Origin: Lumbricus rubellus
Taxonomy: Eukaryota > Annelida > Clitellata > Crassiclitellata > Lumbricidae
Length of the DNA: 64,000 nt
Reading direction: 5' to 3'
Assembly (NCBI GenBank): GCA_945859605.1
Contig: OX243816.1
Span: 23,112,471-23,176,470 of the forward strand
In this document: positions 1 to 11,737 of the stretch, piece after piece
Layout: each line of letters starts with the position of its first letter
How positions within the stretch are numbered: position 1 is the first letter of the stretch
Program-made: the position numbers and the translations under genes
Notes under the pieces: model-generated
Told to the model about the DNA's origin: nothing
The model's input: the letters and a program-made list of their open reading frames with translations, nothing else
The model's database searches: none

Positions 1-702
1 CTAAAATGCAAGCAGCCTACATCAGCGTTCAATGAGAAGCAACAATGTGTAAAGACACAAGATAATACATAACACACACAGTAATAATTAATTAAAGAAA
101 ACACAATAGCCAAGTCACACAAGTGTTCAATTTAAAATACGTAAATTAGTCATCACTTGGATGATAAATATTACATGTATTCTGTACTCGCTTGGTCAAA
201 TATCTTAATAATGAACAAGTGGACACAGGAAAGTTACCATAAATATTGTGACAGCATAGAAGGTGCACAGATCTAAAAAAATGTCAATCTCTGCGTATTG
301 CAGAGAATGGGTGAGACTCGTGAAGGCGTTTCTCTGGATAGTTTTTGGATGAATACACATGAGCAAACGAACAACCAATTTTGCGATCATTCTGTTCTAT
401 CAAAAAATGGAAGTTGTTATGCTGATAAAATTGATTTAAACTCATGCGATTTCAACATTGGGGCACTGTCTGAACACTGCAGCAGCGTGATGAATAATAG
501 CACAGATCGACGGTGATGTTCACTTACGACTATCACTGCATTTCAACACTCATATACGTCTACAGATGTGACTGTGTCCTATCTATGCTCAACTATATGG
601 AGTCTTTCAACATCACAGGATACGAAAGGCAGAGATAAAGAAATGAAAATAGCATTCATACCGAAACCTGAATGTTCAACTTTCATGGCCAAAAGCCCAT
701 AA
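1..702. other. no gene recognised
   Basis: AT-rich sequence downstream of the CCDC9-like gene. The open frames here are short and lack splice signals or family motifs. I see nothing I can name. Confidence 0.5.
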
Positions 703-1004
703 GGCCTAAAAAAAAAATTGTTGTGTTTCCGGTAACAGAGCTAAAAAAAATTGGGTAGGTAGGTCGGAAAATATTTTTATTTTGTAAAATATTTTTATGC
801 AGTGACTATCCGAAAAAGTATACCCCACTAGTCTTTTTTGCACGCTGAAACAAAGTACGTGTTCTAAGCAAGTATAAACTGCCTATTTCCCGACTGTCTG
901 CACCTAAAACTGCTCTAGAAACAGTCCTATTAAAATATTTGGGTCGCGGCCGTAAAAATGGGTCGGTCGGGTTACCGGAAACACAACAATTTTTTTTTAA
1001 AGCC
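703..1004. mobile_element. MITE, family A copy 1 (poly-A / TTGTTGTGTTTCCGGTAAC arms)
   Basis: About 300 bp. Both ends carry the same inverted arm: a run of A followed by ATTGTTGTGTTTCCGGTAAC at the left, and its reverse complement at the right. A second copy in the opposite orientation lies at 17400-17823 and shares the interior, including TATCCGAAAAAGTATACCCC. There is no coding capacity, so this is a non-autonomous DNA element. The superfamily is not clear from the ends. Confidence 0.85.
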
Positions 1005-1270
1005 TAAATACAGATGAGTGTTGCTTGGCCATGATCAGTGCAAACCTTGCAGGTGAATTATGGGTCTGACGTTGCAATCACACGTGAGACTCATTTCAAG
1101 GCAAAATATACGGAGGATGTCTGTCATGTACTTCGTTTCACGTCTTTACAATGCAACCATTTTTGGAGGAGAGGTGGAAGCATTGCCAGTTATGATTGAG
1201 ACCACTTGGTAACTGAAGAAACTTGGTGACTAATCACTAGACAGAGTTCAGTCTTCAGCTGGTTACCTAC

Positions 1271-1276
1271 TTTATT
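1271..1276 (-). promoter_or_regulatory. poly(A) signal AATAAA for the CCDC9-like gene
   Basis: TTTATT on the plus strand reads AATAAA on the minus strand. It lies about 90 bp past the stop codon at 1369-1367, a sensible distance for 3' end formation. Confidence 0.55.
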
Positions 1277-1366
1277 TATGGGTTCCCTTGACCACATGCC
1301 TAGCCTGTCTATGAGGTTGGAACAGTCTAGGCATGGCTTGACATACCTATCATTCAGGACCTGAAT

Positions 1367-1508
1367 TCATGGGATGATGGTAATGCTTGGAGTAACTTCA
1401 ACTGTCTCAACATAAATGATGTGGCTAAGCAAACCGGCTTGTACCCAGCAGTCTAGGAGACCACTATTGGTAGGAATATCATCAATATGTTCACTGCATC
1501 TATCCCTC
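1367..1508 (-). CDS. CCDC9-like, terminal coding exon
   Basis: Acceptor TTTGTATAG|G. The first base completes the Trp codon, then 46 residues run to TGA at 1369-1367. Starts WRDRCSEHIDD and ends in a hydrophobic tail (VEVTPSITIIP) that I do not recognise. Confidence 0.7.
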
Positions 1509-4500
1509 CTATACAAAATAAACATCATATCATCTGTCATCATCACTGACCACGAGACCCTTGCAGCTTTTGCCAACAACAACCTGCCAATCAGCCATAA
1601 CAAAAACAATGTTTTGTTATGGAAGCTGGAAACATTCACCGGATCTTCATATGCGAACGTGTTAATAGTTTAGACAGATAGACAGACATCAAATGATAAT
1701 TCAGCAGATATAAGAAAAGAAAACAGGCAACTCATGAAGCAAGTGAAATTCTTACCAGTCACCAGAGGGCAAATGTTTTTCATTCCCAACATACGATGGT
1801 GAAAGTCTTTTCTCACAGTCCTTGTCCTCAACCAAGTCGGAATCTGTGGCAAAGTTATCCCGCATAGTACCCTGAAATGAATTAAGACTTAATAATGGCC
1901 ATTGACAAATAGCTTAACTTTCAATTAAGCTAAATCAGATTATGTTAACATACTACACTTTAAAAATAAAGACATTCTAACCTTAAGTGGCCCAAAGTGA
2001 TATTTGAAAGAAAATAATGACTGCTGAACAGAAAACCATCTCTCATACATGCCTACTTCACACAGTCAAAATTTTAAAATGGCAAACATTTGAGCAATGC
2101 TCATAAGCACAGTTTGCAAATACACAGCATAACTAGGAATGTTAAATAGGGATGTTAAATGGTAATAGCAAGTCCAACATCATTTTGAAAACGATTCTCG
2201 ATTTGAATTAACTTACAAAACGATAATCGAATTCATTTTTCAAAATCATTTTTGTATAGAAAATGATAAATAGATAAAAAAAGGCAATCGTGAAAATAAA
2301 TGAATTGCAACAAAGAAAAAGTGGGTAGCTGTGTTACCACAGCATGATACTACGATACAGCACTTAAAATGCAACATCATGAGATGTTTCGTCAAATTCC
2401 AACATTCTGTGACAGCGAAAATGAAAGCGAACATAAAGTTCACTGTCAGCGAGCGAATGAGACAAATTAATTACAGAACAACTTAAACACATTAGACGTC
2501 TAAAACATCGTCAAATCATGCAATGTTCACAACAGCCGGCATCTTCATTTATCATCGATGCCACTTAGCTGGAAATAAATGCTCTTTTGTGAAGGCCAAT
2601 TGAAAAAAAGAAAATTGTTTAAATTCAGATTTCCACAATCGATAATAATCGGTTTGCCAGAAAACCAATGCTAACAACCCTAAAAGAATCCATTAAAAAA
2701 ATTTTTCTTAAATTTATAAAATAAAAAATTCTTTCTCACTTAAAAACTGCCTTATTTAGCCGCTGTTGAACTGGGAGTGCTTCTGAATGAATTATCTTGA
2801 AGGGGTGCTACATAAAAGTCAATTATAATAATAATAATATCTGCAGCTTTCCAAGAAAAAAAATATACTCAATATGTCTCAGATGTATCAATGCCTGCAC
2901 GCAACCTGGCCATGATGTCCAGGTCTGAATCTTGAAGCTCTAGGTCTTCCACGACCCCAGCCCTGACCTTGACCTCTGCGTCTGGCTACGTCTCCCTCGG
3001 CGTGCTTGCTTACCTGAAAATTCATAACCAATCGCTCTCAGCAAAAAAATTACAAGTTTAGATAAAAGACATAAAAAATTAAAACTACCAAACAGCATAC
3101 CAGTAAGCAGAGGGTTTGAAGTGGTGCCAACCAAGCTAAAGTTAGGTATAAGAAACTCAACACACAATTTAACGTGCAGCACCTACATGCTTTGCAATCT
3201 AAATACACATGCCACTTATATATTGTGCTTAGCTTTCAAGTGCACTTTAAGAATTTAGAAATTACAGTAAAATTGTAGTATAGTGGATAATGATTAATGA
3301 TAATATGGTAATGACTTGATGGCTTGCACAAGCAACAAGCACATGAATGACTAGAAAACAGAAAAAAACTGTTTACCATAATAGAATGCAGAATTTCCAG
3401 AGCACTCTAGTATGTTCAGTACTGAGTCTACTGACGATATTAGTCTTAGCACGAAAATGACACCAAAAAGGAATATGTAGCGTGAATGTGTTAGGATGAT
3501 TACACACTGAAATCGCATGATCAGCATGATTCAGTATAAAGTACAAGTCTTTATTATTCAGAAAAACCTTGGCAGAGCATTGATGTTAAAATCAAGGATG
3601 TCTTACTTCACTTTGCATCTCACACTTTGCCTCGGATTGACTCTGTTGGTTTGACTTGACGCTCACAGCACATCCAGAATCCTCGGCAGCCTTTCGGTCC
3701 GCTTCAACCTCCTGCAACCAACATTTCAAGCATCAGAAACATCAAACCCACAACTGCATCAACAGCAATGTCATTAAACCACACATCCTAAAAAACAGAT
3801 GCCGAACACACAGAATTTCTGTCTTCACAAAAATCAGAAAGAAATTTATTAGATCTATGACAAGGTGAAACCTTCAAAGATATTAGATAATCACACAAAA
3901 TTTAAAAAATACACCAAAAGTACCTAATGTAAGGTTGTTTTCTTTAGCTTTCAGAAGTCTTCGAAACAAGATGGATGAGTGTACATATAATAGAAGTATA
4001 TAACAATAGAACATAACGAATTGAAAACGAATTCCCATCTCACACAATCCAATAACTTATATACTGAGTTACAAGTAATGCTGATCCATCTGCATAGGCT
4101 GCAAATCATTAAAAACTAGAGACATGACACTAGAGTAAAAAGGTTAAATTGCAATATTATGTGTGACAAGCCATAGTTTCTGAATATTGCTGAAGTAGCC
4201 CATTTTGTAAGAAGAGTCGTATATGCCTAACTCGATCTTTTCATTTCTTAGTTTTAGCATATAATTATTTGGAAATGACATTAAAATAATTATTAGATGC
4301 TTCATCTAACATAGCATACAGTACACGTACCGACTAAAAAGTGTTTCTTATCATTAATCATCCAGTTATAAACGTGTAAACTAAGTGAGTGGTGGCATTC
4401 TACCAAAGACCAACCATACTTTATCCATGATTCACCACCATCCAGTCCAGCAGCAGCAGCAACAACAGCAGCAGCAGCAATGCAGCATCCTACATCTTCC

Positions 4501-5761
4501 TCCAGTTTTCTATTCCTCTATTCTTCCCTCAATGAGAGTTTTCTGCCAGGAATCACTACTACTCCTCAATCCAATTCCTCAGTCATGCTCTGATAGTAGC
4601 CACAAGAAATCTGTCTTCCATCAGCACCTCTTAGTTTGTTATTAAGCAGTCCAGTCAACCTTTCCATCGTAAGATGGACACACACATATCAAAAACCTGA
4701 TCATATATCCTAATTTCTGATGGTCCAAAGCTTATGATTCATACAACACAACACCCATATTAACTAAAACCATCCTTCACTTCAAGTTTCTATTCAGTCT
4801 TCTCTTCTTTGATGCTTTTCATTTAATAAAAGCGACCATTGATGTTTCATTGTGTTTCATTTATATTACTAACAGTACAGCCTTTTTAAAGTCATCTGTC
4901 ACAATTAAACAAGTTTTAAAAGTAGCAGAGTTAAATTGACAGGACCACAAATCATCTTCACAAATATCAATATTGTTGTCTAATCAGTTTTGAAAATAAT
5001 TAAAAGTTAAAATGCATTTACATCAATTGGCATGGACAAAACTTTTGTTTCATACCAAGTGATATTTCATCCTATAGATCTGTTTTTTCTTATGTGTTTT
5101 GCACTGTATTGCACAAAGCAATGCCATCAATAAAGCATGTTAATGATAAGACTTCCAGCTGCAATAAATTTTTTGCAGAAACTATTTGGCAAAGGGATTT
5201 GGCAGCGAGACTGCTTTGAAAAACAAATGAAATCTTAGCATCATGCTATTAGGAGCAAATCACATAAACACAACACACAAAATAATTATTCTTTAACTAG
5301 ATGCCAATTAAAAGCTAAAACTTACTCTTAGCAAGAGTTCCCCATCAAAAGCAGAAACACTTTCAATAGCAACAACTTGAAACATTCTCACAACAATTCA
5401 TCAATTACAGCACTGCAAGGCAAAAGAAATTACGTAAAAACAAGCCACAGGAGGAAACCCCAAGACAGTTAGAAAGTAAATGTTGCAGAATCAGCTAGTA
5501 TCAGATGAGGAACAATAAAAGAAAACCCATGGGAGTCCAACAAACTACTGGAGTTCTGTTACTAAGATGCACAGCAATCCACAGAGATGCCAATGCACAT
5601 GCAGAAATCACTCAAGTGCATACAGCGTGACGTTTCAGAATGTCCCTGTTCTTCTTCTGCATCTCTTTCACCTTCCTATCGAGAAGTGCCTCCTTCGCCT
5701 CCTTCGCAAGAACCACCAAATACTCCTCATGGTCATCCACTTCATCAAAATACGATGCCAT
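1367..5761 (-). CDS. CCDC9-like coiled-coil protein, five coding exons
   Basis: CDS exons on the minus strand, in transcript order: 5761-5624, 3711-3607, 3013-2906, 1871-1756, 1508-1367. All junctions keep phase (0, 0, 0, then 2) and give 202 residues. Residues about 24-60 align without gaps to the N-terminal coiled coil of CCDC9/CCDC9B as I recall it: LDRKVKEMQKKNRDILKR, then EADRKAAED. An Arg/Gly-rich stretch (RRRGQGQGWGRGRPR) follows, as in that family. Near the end, SGDWRDRC resembles the conserved G-x-W-R-R motif. Vertebrate CCDC9 is linked to the exon-junction complex and splicing, and is over 500 residues long. This protein is much shorter, so exons may be missing or the family member may be compact. 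The start is the ATG at 5761 (GGAATGG context). Function is inferred from family only. Confidence 0.75.
1756..1871 (-). CDS. CCDC9-like, coding exon 4
   Basis: Acceptor ATTTCAG|GGTACT and donor GACTG|GTAAGA. Encodes an acidic stretch (TDSDLVEDKD) and the Gly of the conserved G-x-W-R motif. It ends in phase 2, so the Trp codon is split across the intron. Confidence 0.8.
2786..2840 (+). repeat. SINE 3' tail fragment with ATA-rich end
   Basis: CTTGAAGGGGTGCTACATAA followed by a short ATA run. It matches the 3' end of the tRNA-derived SINEs at 38761 and 53800, and it lacks the tRNA head. It lies in the last part of the CCDC9-like gene's introns. Confidence 0.6.
2906..3013 (-). CDS. CCDC9-like, coding exon 3 (36 codons, Arg/Gly-rich)
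   Basis: Strong acceptor (AATTTTCAG|GTAAGC) and a weak donor (CAG|GTTGCG). The reading frame gives a basic, low-complexity segment (RRRGQGQGWGRGRPR), as expected after the coiled coil in this family. A second frame of the same exon is also largely open and acidic. The phase-0 joins on both sides favour the basic frame. Confidence 0.65.
3607..3711 (-). CDS. CCDC9-like, coding exon 2 (35 codons)
   Basis: Acceptor TTGCAG|GAGG, donor GAA|GTAAGA, both good. It is open in one frame and finishes the coiled coil (EVEADRKAAEDSG), followed by a Ser/Gln/Glu-rich linker. Phase is 0 at both ends. Confidence 0.8.
4447..4480. repeat. CAG/CAA microsatellite
   Basis: About 11 CAG/CAA triplets in an intron of the CCDC9-like gene. 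One frame reads poly-Gln, but it sits in a short open frame with no splice or family support, so I do not treat it as coding. Confidence 0.7.
5624..5761 (-). CDS. CCDC9-like, coding exon 1 (46 codons)
   Basis: Begins with the chosen ATG and encodes an acidic leader (DEVDDHEEY), then a charged helix. The donor reads GCT|GTATGC, which is not a strong site. The codon boundary there joins in phase 0 to exon 2 and makes an unbroken coiled coil (ILKRHA then EVEADRK), which supports it. Confidence 0.75.
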
Positions 5762-8700
5762 TCCAAAACAACATTGCAATCTTCTTAATCTCATCTCAGA
5801 ATCTGTAGATGCTACATGTTCATCAGATTTATGCTATTTTCAAACTCCACAATATGCATTGCATAGGTATTAGAACATCTATGATGTTGCACAGTCAGAA
5901 AATTGGTTTGATGGCTAGAAAAATCACTTGACCACTTACAGGTCACAGGATTACAGAGAGTAAAAGAGTGTGGCATGGATTGCAAAGGTCAAGTTGTAAG
6001 GTCAAGATTTAGAAGAGGAAGAGTGCAGATCAGAACAGAATCAGAGGATCACAGAGAAGAGACGGACAATAAGGGCAAGAATGTAAGAGGAAGAGAGGAA
6101 GGGTGATTGGAAAGGGACAGCAATATTTAAGACAGTGACACAGAAAGGGACAAAAGGGATGGCCATTGCCCACAGATGGTCAACGAACAGTAAAAGAAGA
6201 GTTGTGCAGAGGCAGAGACTTAAAGTGGGGCCAGACAAATATCCAAGGTCCATCATACAAAGTTTTTAGAAAAATATAAAATGTGACCAATTTAAATCTA
6301 AGTATGTAAACCTCACACCATGTGCACGTATAAGTTGGCATCACATCTTTTTAAACATGTGGTAATGCAATAGAAAATAAAATTTATAAAATTTATTAAA
6401 GCTGGAGGTTTTAAATCATATTTAACAATTCACACTTTTGAATAAAGTCAGTTAAAACAATGCAATTTAGTTCCATAAAACTAAACATGTTCACTATGCG
6501 ACACACTTAAAACTAGAGCTATAAAACTGAATAGATATCAGCTGCTAGTTCATCTAAGATCTCCAACACAAGACAAGAGGATTTATTGGAACACGATTCA
6601 CAGGCGTGCAAGTCTTGGAGAGTTTGGAATTGGGATTCACAGAATGCAGTTGACATTTGTAGAAGGAGGGAGCGAGGGAAGGAGGGAGGAAGAGAGAGAG
6701 AGAGTGAGGGACCATACAATTGTCTAAAATGGTGGATCAATAAAAGCTCAGGCTTTGGGTATTAGAGTGCTCAAGTACACAAAACAGATGTGCGAATAGT
6801 TCACGGTGATGAAAGAGAGATTGTCTAGCAGAGTCATGGACTCTTCAATGCTTAAAGTCTTGTGATGCTGTCAGAAATCTGTTTGTCTTTGTCTGGCAAA
6901 AGTGATTGACACATGGATTGCTCATTGGAGGACCTCACAGCCTGATCATAGCCACAGGACATTGGACGTATTATGAAAGATCACAATGTCACTGACATGA
7001 CAGCACCAAACCATGATAAAGAGAATGATTTTCAAATGTCTGCAGAAAAAAGCAAAGAAATACCAAGAAGTTTAACCCTTTACCAGTTCATTTTTAAATT
7101 TCAAGCCCGTTTTCAGCGGATATTCTCGGGGCAAACGGGTAAAAGATTAATATATGGAGTTTGCTATGTGGTAACTTATTCCAGAAAGACCAAGGTAAAT
7201 CTTTCATGTAGCACTGTCGAAGTTCAAGTCATACGGACAACCAGGTCATCTTGCATGTCAGGAATTGAAAGCTGAGTCTGGGTATGCGTTGAAGAACTTG
7301 AGATGAGTAATAACCAGTGAGAAAGACTGACAGTGGGTCCAGAAAGACTGAAACAGGAGGATAATCAAATGGAGCAGGTTGGTTGGTTGGCCAGAAGTTC
7401 GCAAAGAGACATTCTGGGCTGTGAGTACTGCATGAATGAAATTATTGTAGGTCAGTGAGAGAACTTTAAATCAAAAATTCATTCTGGTATATTTACTGCA
7501 AATGGAGTGATTTGAGAATAGAAGTGATAAGAAATTATGATGATACTTGAGGGCTCTGGTGACAACTCTGGTTAGTGAATTTTGAATAGTTACAGACACT
7601 TGAATATTGAGGAACACAAAATTGAAGAACAGGGAATTGTAGGAAACCTGTTTTGAAAGGACAATGAATATATTATCCTTCTCTGTTTAGTATCTTTAGT
7701 TTGACAGGATGAGATAACTATTACTATAGCATTGACATCCAAAATATCAAAACAGGAAACATCAAGCAAGTGTTGCAAATCTTTAATTTAAAAGAATGTC
7801 TCTTCTCGACAAAATTTTAACCATGCAACACTGTAACTACAAATTATGTAAATGATTTGCCAAATAGTTATTGGTGTCTCAATTTGACAGAATGTTCAAA
7901 GTCCTAACTTCACTTAACACTTGTCTTCACGAGACTAATTTTTTTATTTTACCAAAAAGTCACCTTGTATAACTGTACCTTACTGAATGGTTATACCTAG
8001 TGCTCCAGAAAATAAATGTTTTGCCAACATGAGAATCCATATCATAACAGTGGCATAAAGAAGAGCTATACAGTCTCATTATAAATTGGAATTCGAAATG
8101 GCACTTAACACTTGTAACATAACGTAATGATGACGGTTTCTATGGCACCGTAACACAGAACACACTTCAACGATGACAGTCTACTAAAAGTGCGCGAGAA
8201 ACTAAGGCAGATCGTCACTAAAGTGTTAATATGTAAGTTGCTGCACTCTATTGTATTATTTTTTAATGCTGATAACAGTTCTAGACTTTCAAATTTGCTT
8301 ACCACATAGTCGCTAGTTGCCATGTCAACAAGTTTACAATAAAATATTTGAAGAGAATCTTCAAACTGGTCTTTCCGTCTTTGCCTGCAACCAGATACAA
8401 AGCCTTTTACCGAATATGCAACAAATGCCAACAGATGTCAACAGACTTAGACCAGTTACAAAAAGTACGGCGATTTCACTTTTATTTCAGCAGCTTATAC
8501 CGAATGTCTTGACTTTGAAATTCTTGTGGCTCTAAACACAAATCTGGTCCTTTTAACTAAAAATATGGAAAAATGGATTCCAATCTTAAAATTTATTTCT
8601 TGGCTAGTCTAATATTGCTGTTTTGATGGGTTTGAGTAAGTAGTATGTAGGCCTACTTTTCTTTTAATTCATTTTCATGCCATTATGCACACTGCACAAT

Positions 8701-9204
8701 GCACCAGCCTCTTGATCTGGGATGGCAAAGCAAATCCAAACAACATCATCTCTTCCATCCAAAGGAACTGCTGGACAATGTGACAACTGGTTAGCCATTG
8801 ATCGCAGATCACATCGCCTATCATCGTGCTTTAAGAACCGTTGCTCGAGTCTACAGGTATTTTTGCACATTTCAACCACTTGTGACACCTCTAGACAATT
8901 AAACAATGTTTGAAAGCTGGTAAATGTTTGGTACTAATGACATTTGATGTCAAGGTTGGTCCAGAGTGTGCCCTTGATTATCTTATCCTGGAGACCAGGA
9001 CCTCGTCAAATGTGGAGTTCCACATGCTTTTGTGCAGGGTCCACCTTCTGTTTATTTTTGTTTACTGCACATAGTGGTCTTTCTTTTTGCCAAACACTCT
9101 GCCTCAAGTCATCTCTAAGCCCTTCCTTTCCATCAACTTGTACTAAGTTCTTAATTCATTGAGTCTTTTTCCTTTGATCTTCATTACTGGATTACATCTC
9201 AATA
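5762..9204. other. upstream/intergenic DNA, no confident gene
   Basis: Upstream of the CCDC9-like start. It contains purine-rich runs (6661-6710) and short frames only. A possible 5' non-coding exon of the CCDC9-like gene could lie near 8303-8323 (a good GTAAGC donor on the minus strand), but nothing decides it. Confidence 0.4.
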
Positions 9205-9640
9205 ACCCACATCTCCGTCTACTCTAGAATTGGTTACTGTAACTCACTCTTGGTTGGTCGTCCAAAAGTTCATCTCTCCCCTCTCCAGTCTGTTTTAAAT
9301 GCAGTTGCCACACTAAGAGTCCGACTTCCTTGCTCGTTCCACATTTCCTCTTTCATGTTTGAACAGTCTGATCACCTTCACTGACTTCCCTCTTACTGCT
9401 TGAATTCAGCATAAAGTGAGGTTCTTAATTTAATGCACGGGTCTTACTCTGGCCTAGCACACAAGTATCTTCATGACATCACCCATCACCTGACCCCTTC
9501 TGCTCCCCTCCTTCATCTATGTTCATGTGACAGGTATGATCTCCTTGTCCTGCAAGCAAGGACTGCTATGAATAAAGCTTGAGCTTTCATATCTTCATTG
9601 GTCCTACACTTTGGAACCAGATCTCTCCATTGACATGCTT
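9205..9640 (+). pseudogene. non-LTR retrotransposon RT fragment (CR1/L2/Jockey-like)
   Basis: Reading across frames gives the hallmark end of this RT class: a YCNSLLVG-R-PK motif, then LQSVLNAVATLRV, then G-LAHKYLHDI and LVLQARTA. These match recalled LINE motifs of the type YCNSLLAGLP, LQ-VQNAAARL and LAPxYL. Stops and frame changes show it is dead. It is 5'-truncated, as is usual. Confidence 0.75.
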
Positions 9641-11628
9641 TCGTCATTGACTGGTACACCAAGTACATCTTCCTGCTGTATCAAACCACTTTCTTTTCTC
9701 TGCATCTTTCACATGGAAACGACTATGATCGGATACAATACAATCTAGCCGCCTCTCAAAAATATTCTCCATCTCTCCGTGTAATCTCCAGCAGCTCCAT
9801 AAGCTTGAATCCACTGGTATTCTTTTGCTCAGCAGTTCCTCTGGTTTATTTTCTTGATTAGTGTTCATTGCTCTTGACAGCACTCTAATATGCTGACCAC
9901 ATGTCTAATATTTCTTGGTCTAGCATCTGAGGTGTCTTTGAGTGATTCGACGATCTGTCTCCTCCTCCAGCTTCATGCATTCGTTTGCACACATGTCAAC
10001 TATATTGTAGTTCACGCTTAGAAAAGTTACATGTCTACACTGCAATTGGTCCTTAATGCAGATGCCCAATTTCCCCATTCGTCTCTTTTTTAATATTACA
10101 ACCATAAAGACTCAACATTTGCATTGGCTTCTTCTCATCAACAAAATTCAGTTTAATCTAATCTCCAGAGTGTGCTCTGGTCAAGTCCTGATATCTTTGT
10201 GATTCAATTTGCTGACCCCTTCTGACTGTTTCCGGTCGCTCACTCCATCCTTTACACCACATGACTTCCTCGGATCGTGATCGCGGACTGGCATGCTACT
10301 GTCGAGCATTGTGCCCAATCATTTGACAGCCTAATCTTCTGAAATGACCTTCCCTCTATGATTTAATATGTGATTTAACTGGGTAGAATCTTACGCCGCA
10401 AATGGATACAATCACAATCTCAATACAATCTGCGAGTGGTCTGCCTTTATGCTTCTGTTTTGCAAGCAATTCAAGACCATTTTCCCAAGGTCTTGTGTCG
10501 TCAGGTCGGCACCTTTCTGATGAGTTTCTTGAAGATGCACTAATGTAAGTAAGTGCTTAAATTTTTTCACATGTTTGCAAAGGAAATTAGCACTTTTGGC
10601 AAACTGTCTACTTTTTATTAATATAACCAATGGCAGAAAGTGCTGATATGCAGACAATTTTTCAATCATGCTTCACTTCGAAATTTTGACTTCTATTAAT
10701 CTCTTCACCTGCAAAGCCTCTTCCTTTACAAGCTGAATAATTTACTCGCACACTACACAGTGAACTGCAGCAATTGCGTCTGGCGGCTAGAAAACGGCAG
10801 TACACCAACTTTTTATTTAATCGGCATTTTAACACTTCAGCAAAACCATGACCTAAGATATATTCACATCAGAATTTAATATTCATAAGGGCATGCACAA
10901 AACCAATTACCACTATGGTTGAAGACACCTAGACATCACCGCCATGAAACATACACCTTCTCGCTGCCGTCTCACGCCGTGGATTACCGATTTCATATGC
11001 AAATTATACTTCGCTATTGACGTCAGCAAGATTAAAACAGAAAAGAGATCGTTGAGTTTTCACAAAGCGCCATCTTGTGAGTGGCGTAACCTTTATGGAG
11101 TTGATAGAATTCTTGATAAGAAGCGATTGCAAGTTAGATACATAATTATAATATCAGAAATTATGATTATTGAACAACAGAGAGCAACTGAGCAAGCCTA
11201 TCTGTGTCGAAACATTTGTTGAATTTACACGAAGTGCCAGGCTCGCATTTTAGCCATAGTGGCTCTAGCTCGCCAAGCCCATTGTATCTGCATTGAATAC
11301 CACGGACGTAAACCACAAGTACCTTTGCTAAAGCATAAGCCGAAGAACAATAATGACCACAAAATTAAATTCAGGCTTAATATCGTTGTCTGTCTTAACA
11401 GTAGTGCTACATAAATGCGTCAGAGAACTAGAAATTTTAGAAAACGGAAGTCAGACTTCTAACAACAAATTAGGATTTGGATTTTGCCATGCAATTGTGG
11501 AAAGCATGTTTTGTTTTAAGGATTTGAGTAGTTTGTAGCTTATAGGTATATTGATTCTCAATGAGCCAAAATCACTTATAAAGACTACATATTTTAGGTT
11601 TTTAGGTAATTTTTTTATTAGTGTTAGA
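9641..11628. other. intergenic DNA upstream of TOMM20
   Basis: No convincing exon on either strand. The TOMM20 promoter should lie at the right end, but I see no TATA box or other core element I would name. Confidence 0.4.
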
Positions 11629-11737
11629 ATGCTGTCTAAGACGGTGTGGAGCATTGCAGCGGCGGGGCTCTGCTTCATCGGCTACTGCATATACTACGAC
11701 CGCAAACGCAGAAGCAGGTACGGGTATAGAAGTCACG
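11629..11737 (+). CDS. TOMM20: TOMM20 coding exon 1 (membrane anchor)
   Basis: ATG at 11629. Encodes the anchor and the DRKRRS stop-transfer sequence. Two donors compete: CAG|GTACGG at 11718 (wrong phase for exon 2) and CACG|GTGTGC at 11738 (phase 1, correct). The second was chosen because it restores the ERRK linker and a 145-residue total. Bases from 11717 onward are also the left arm of the inverted-repeat element. Confidence 0.8.

Noticed and set aside
8303..8323. Minus-strand ATG with MATSDYV followed by GTAAGC, as first coding exon of the CCDC9-like gene
   Set aside because: Joined to the nearest acceptor before 5761 it hits a stop after about ten codons. The ATG at 5761 has a better fit to the family N-terminus. 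It may still be a 5' UTR exon.
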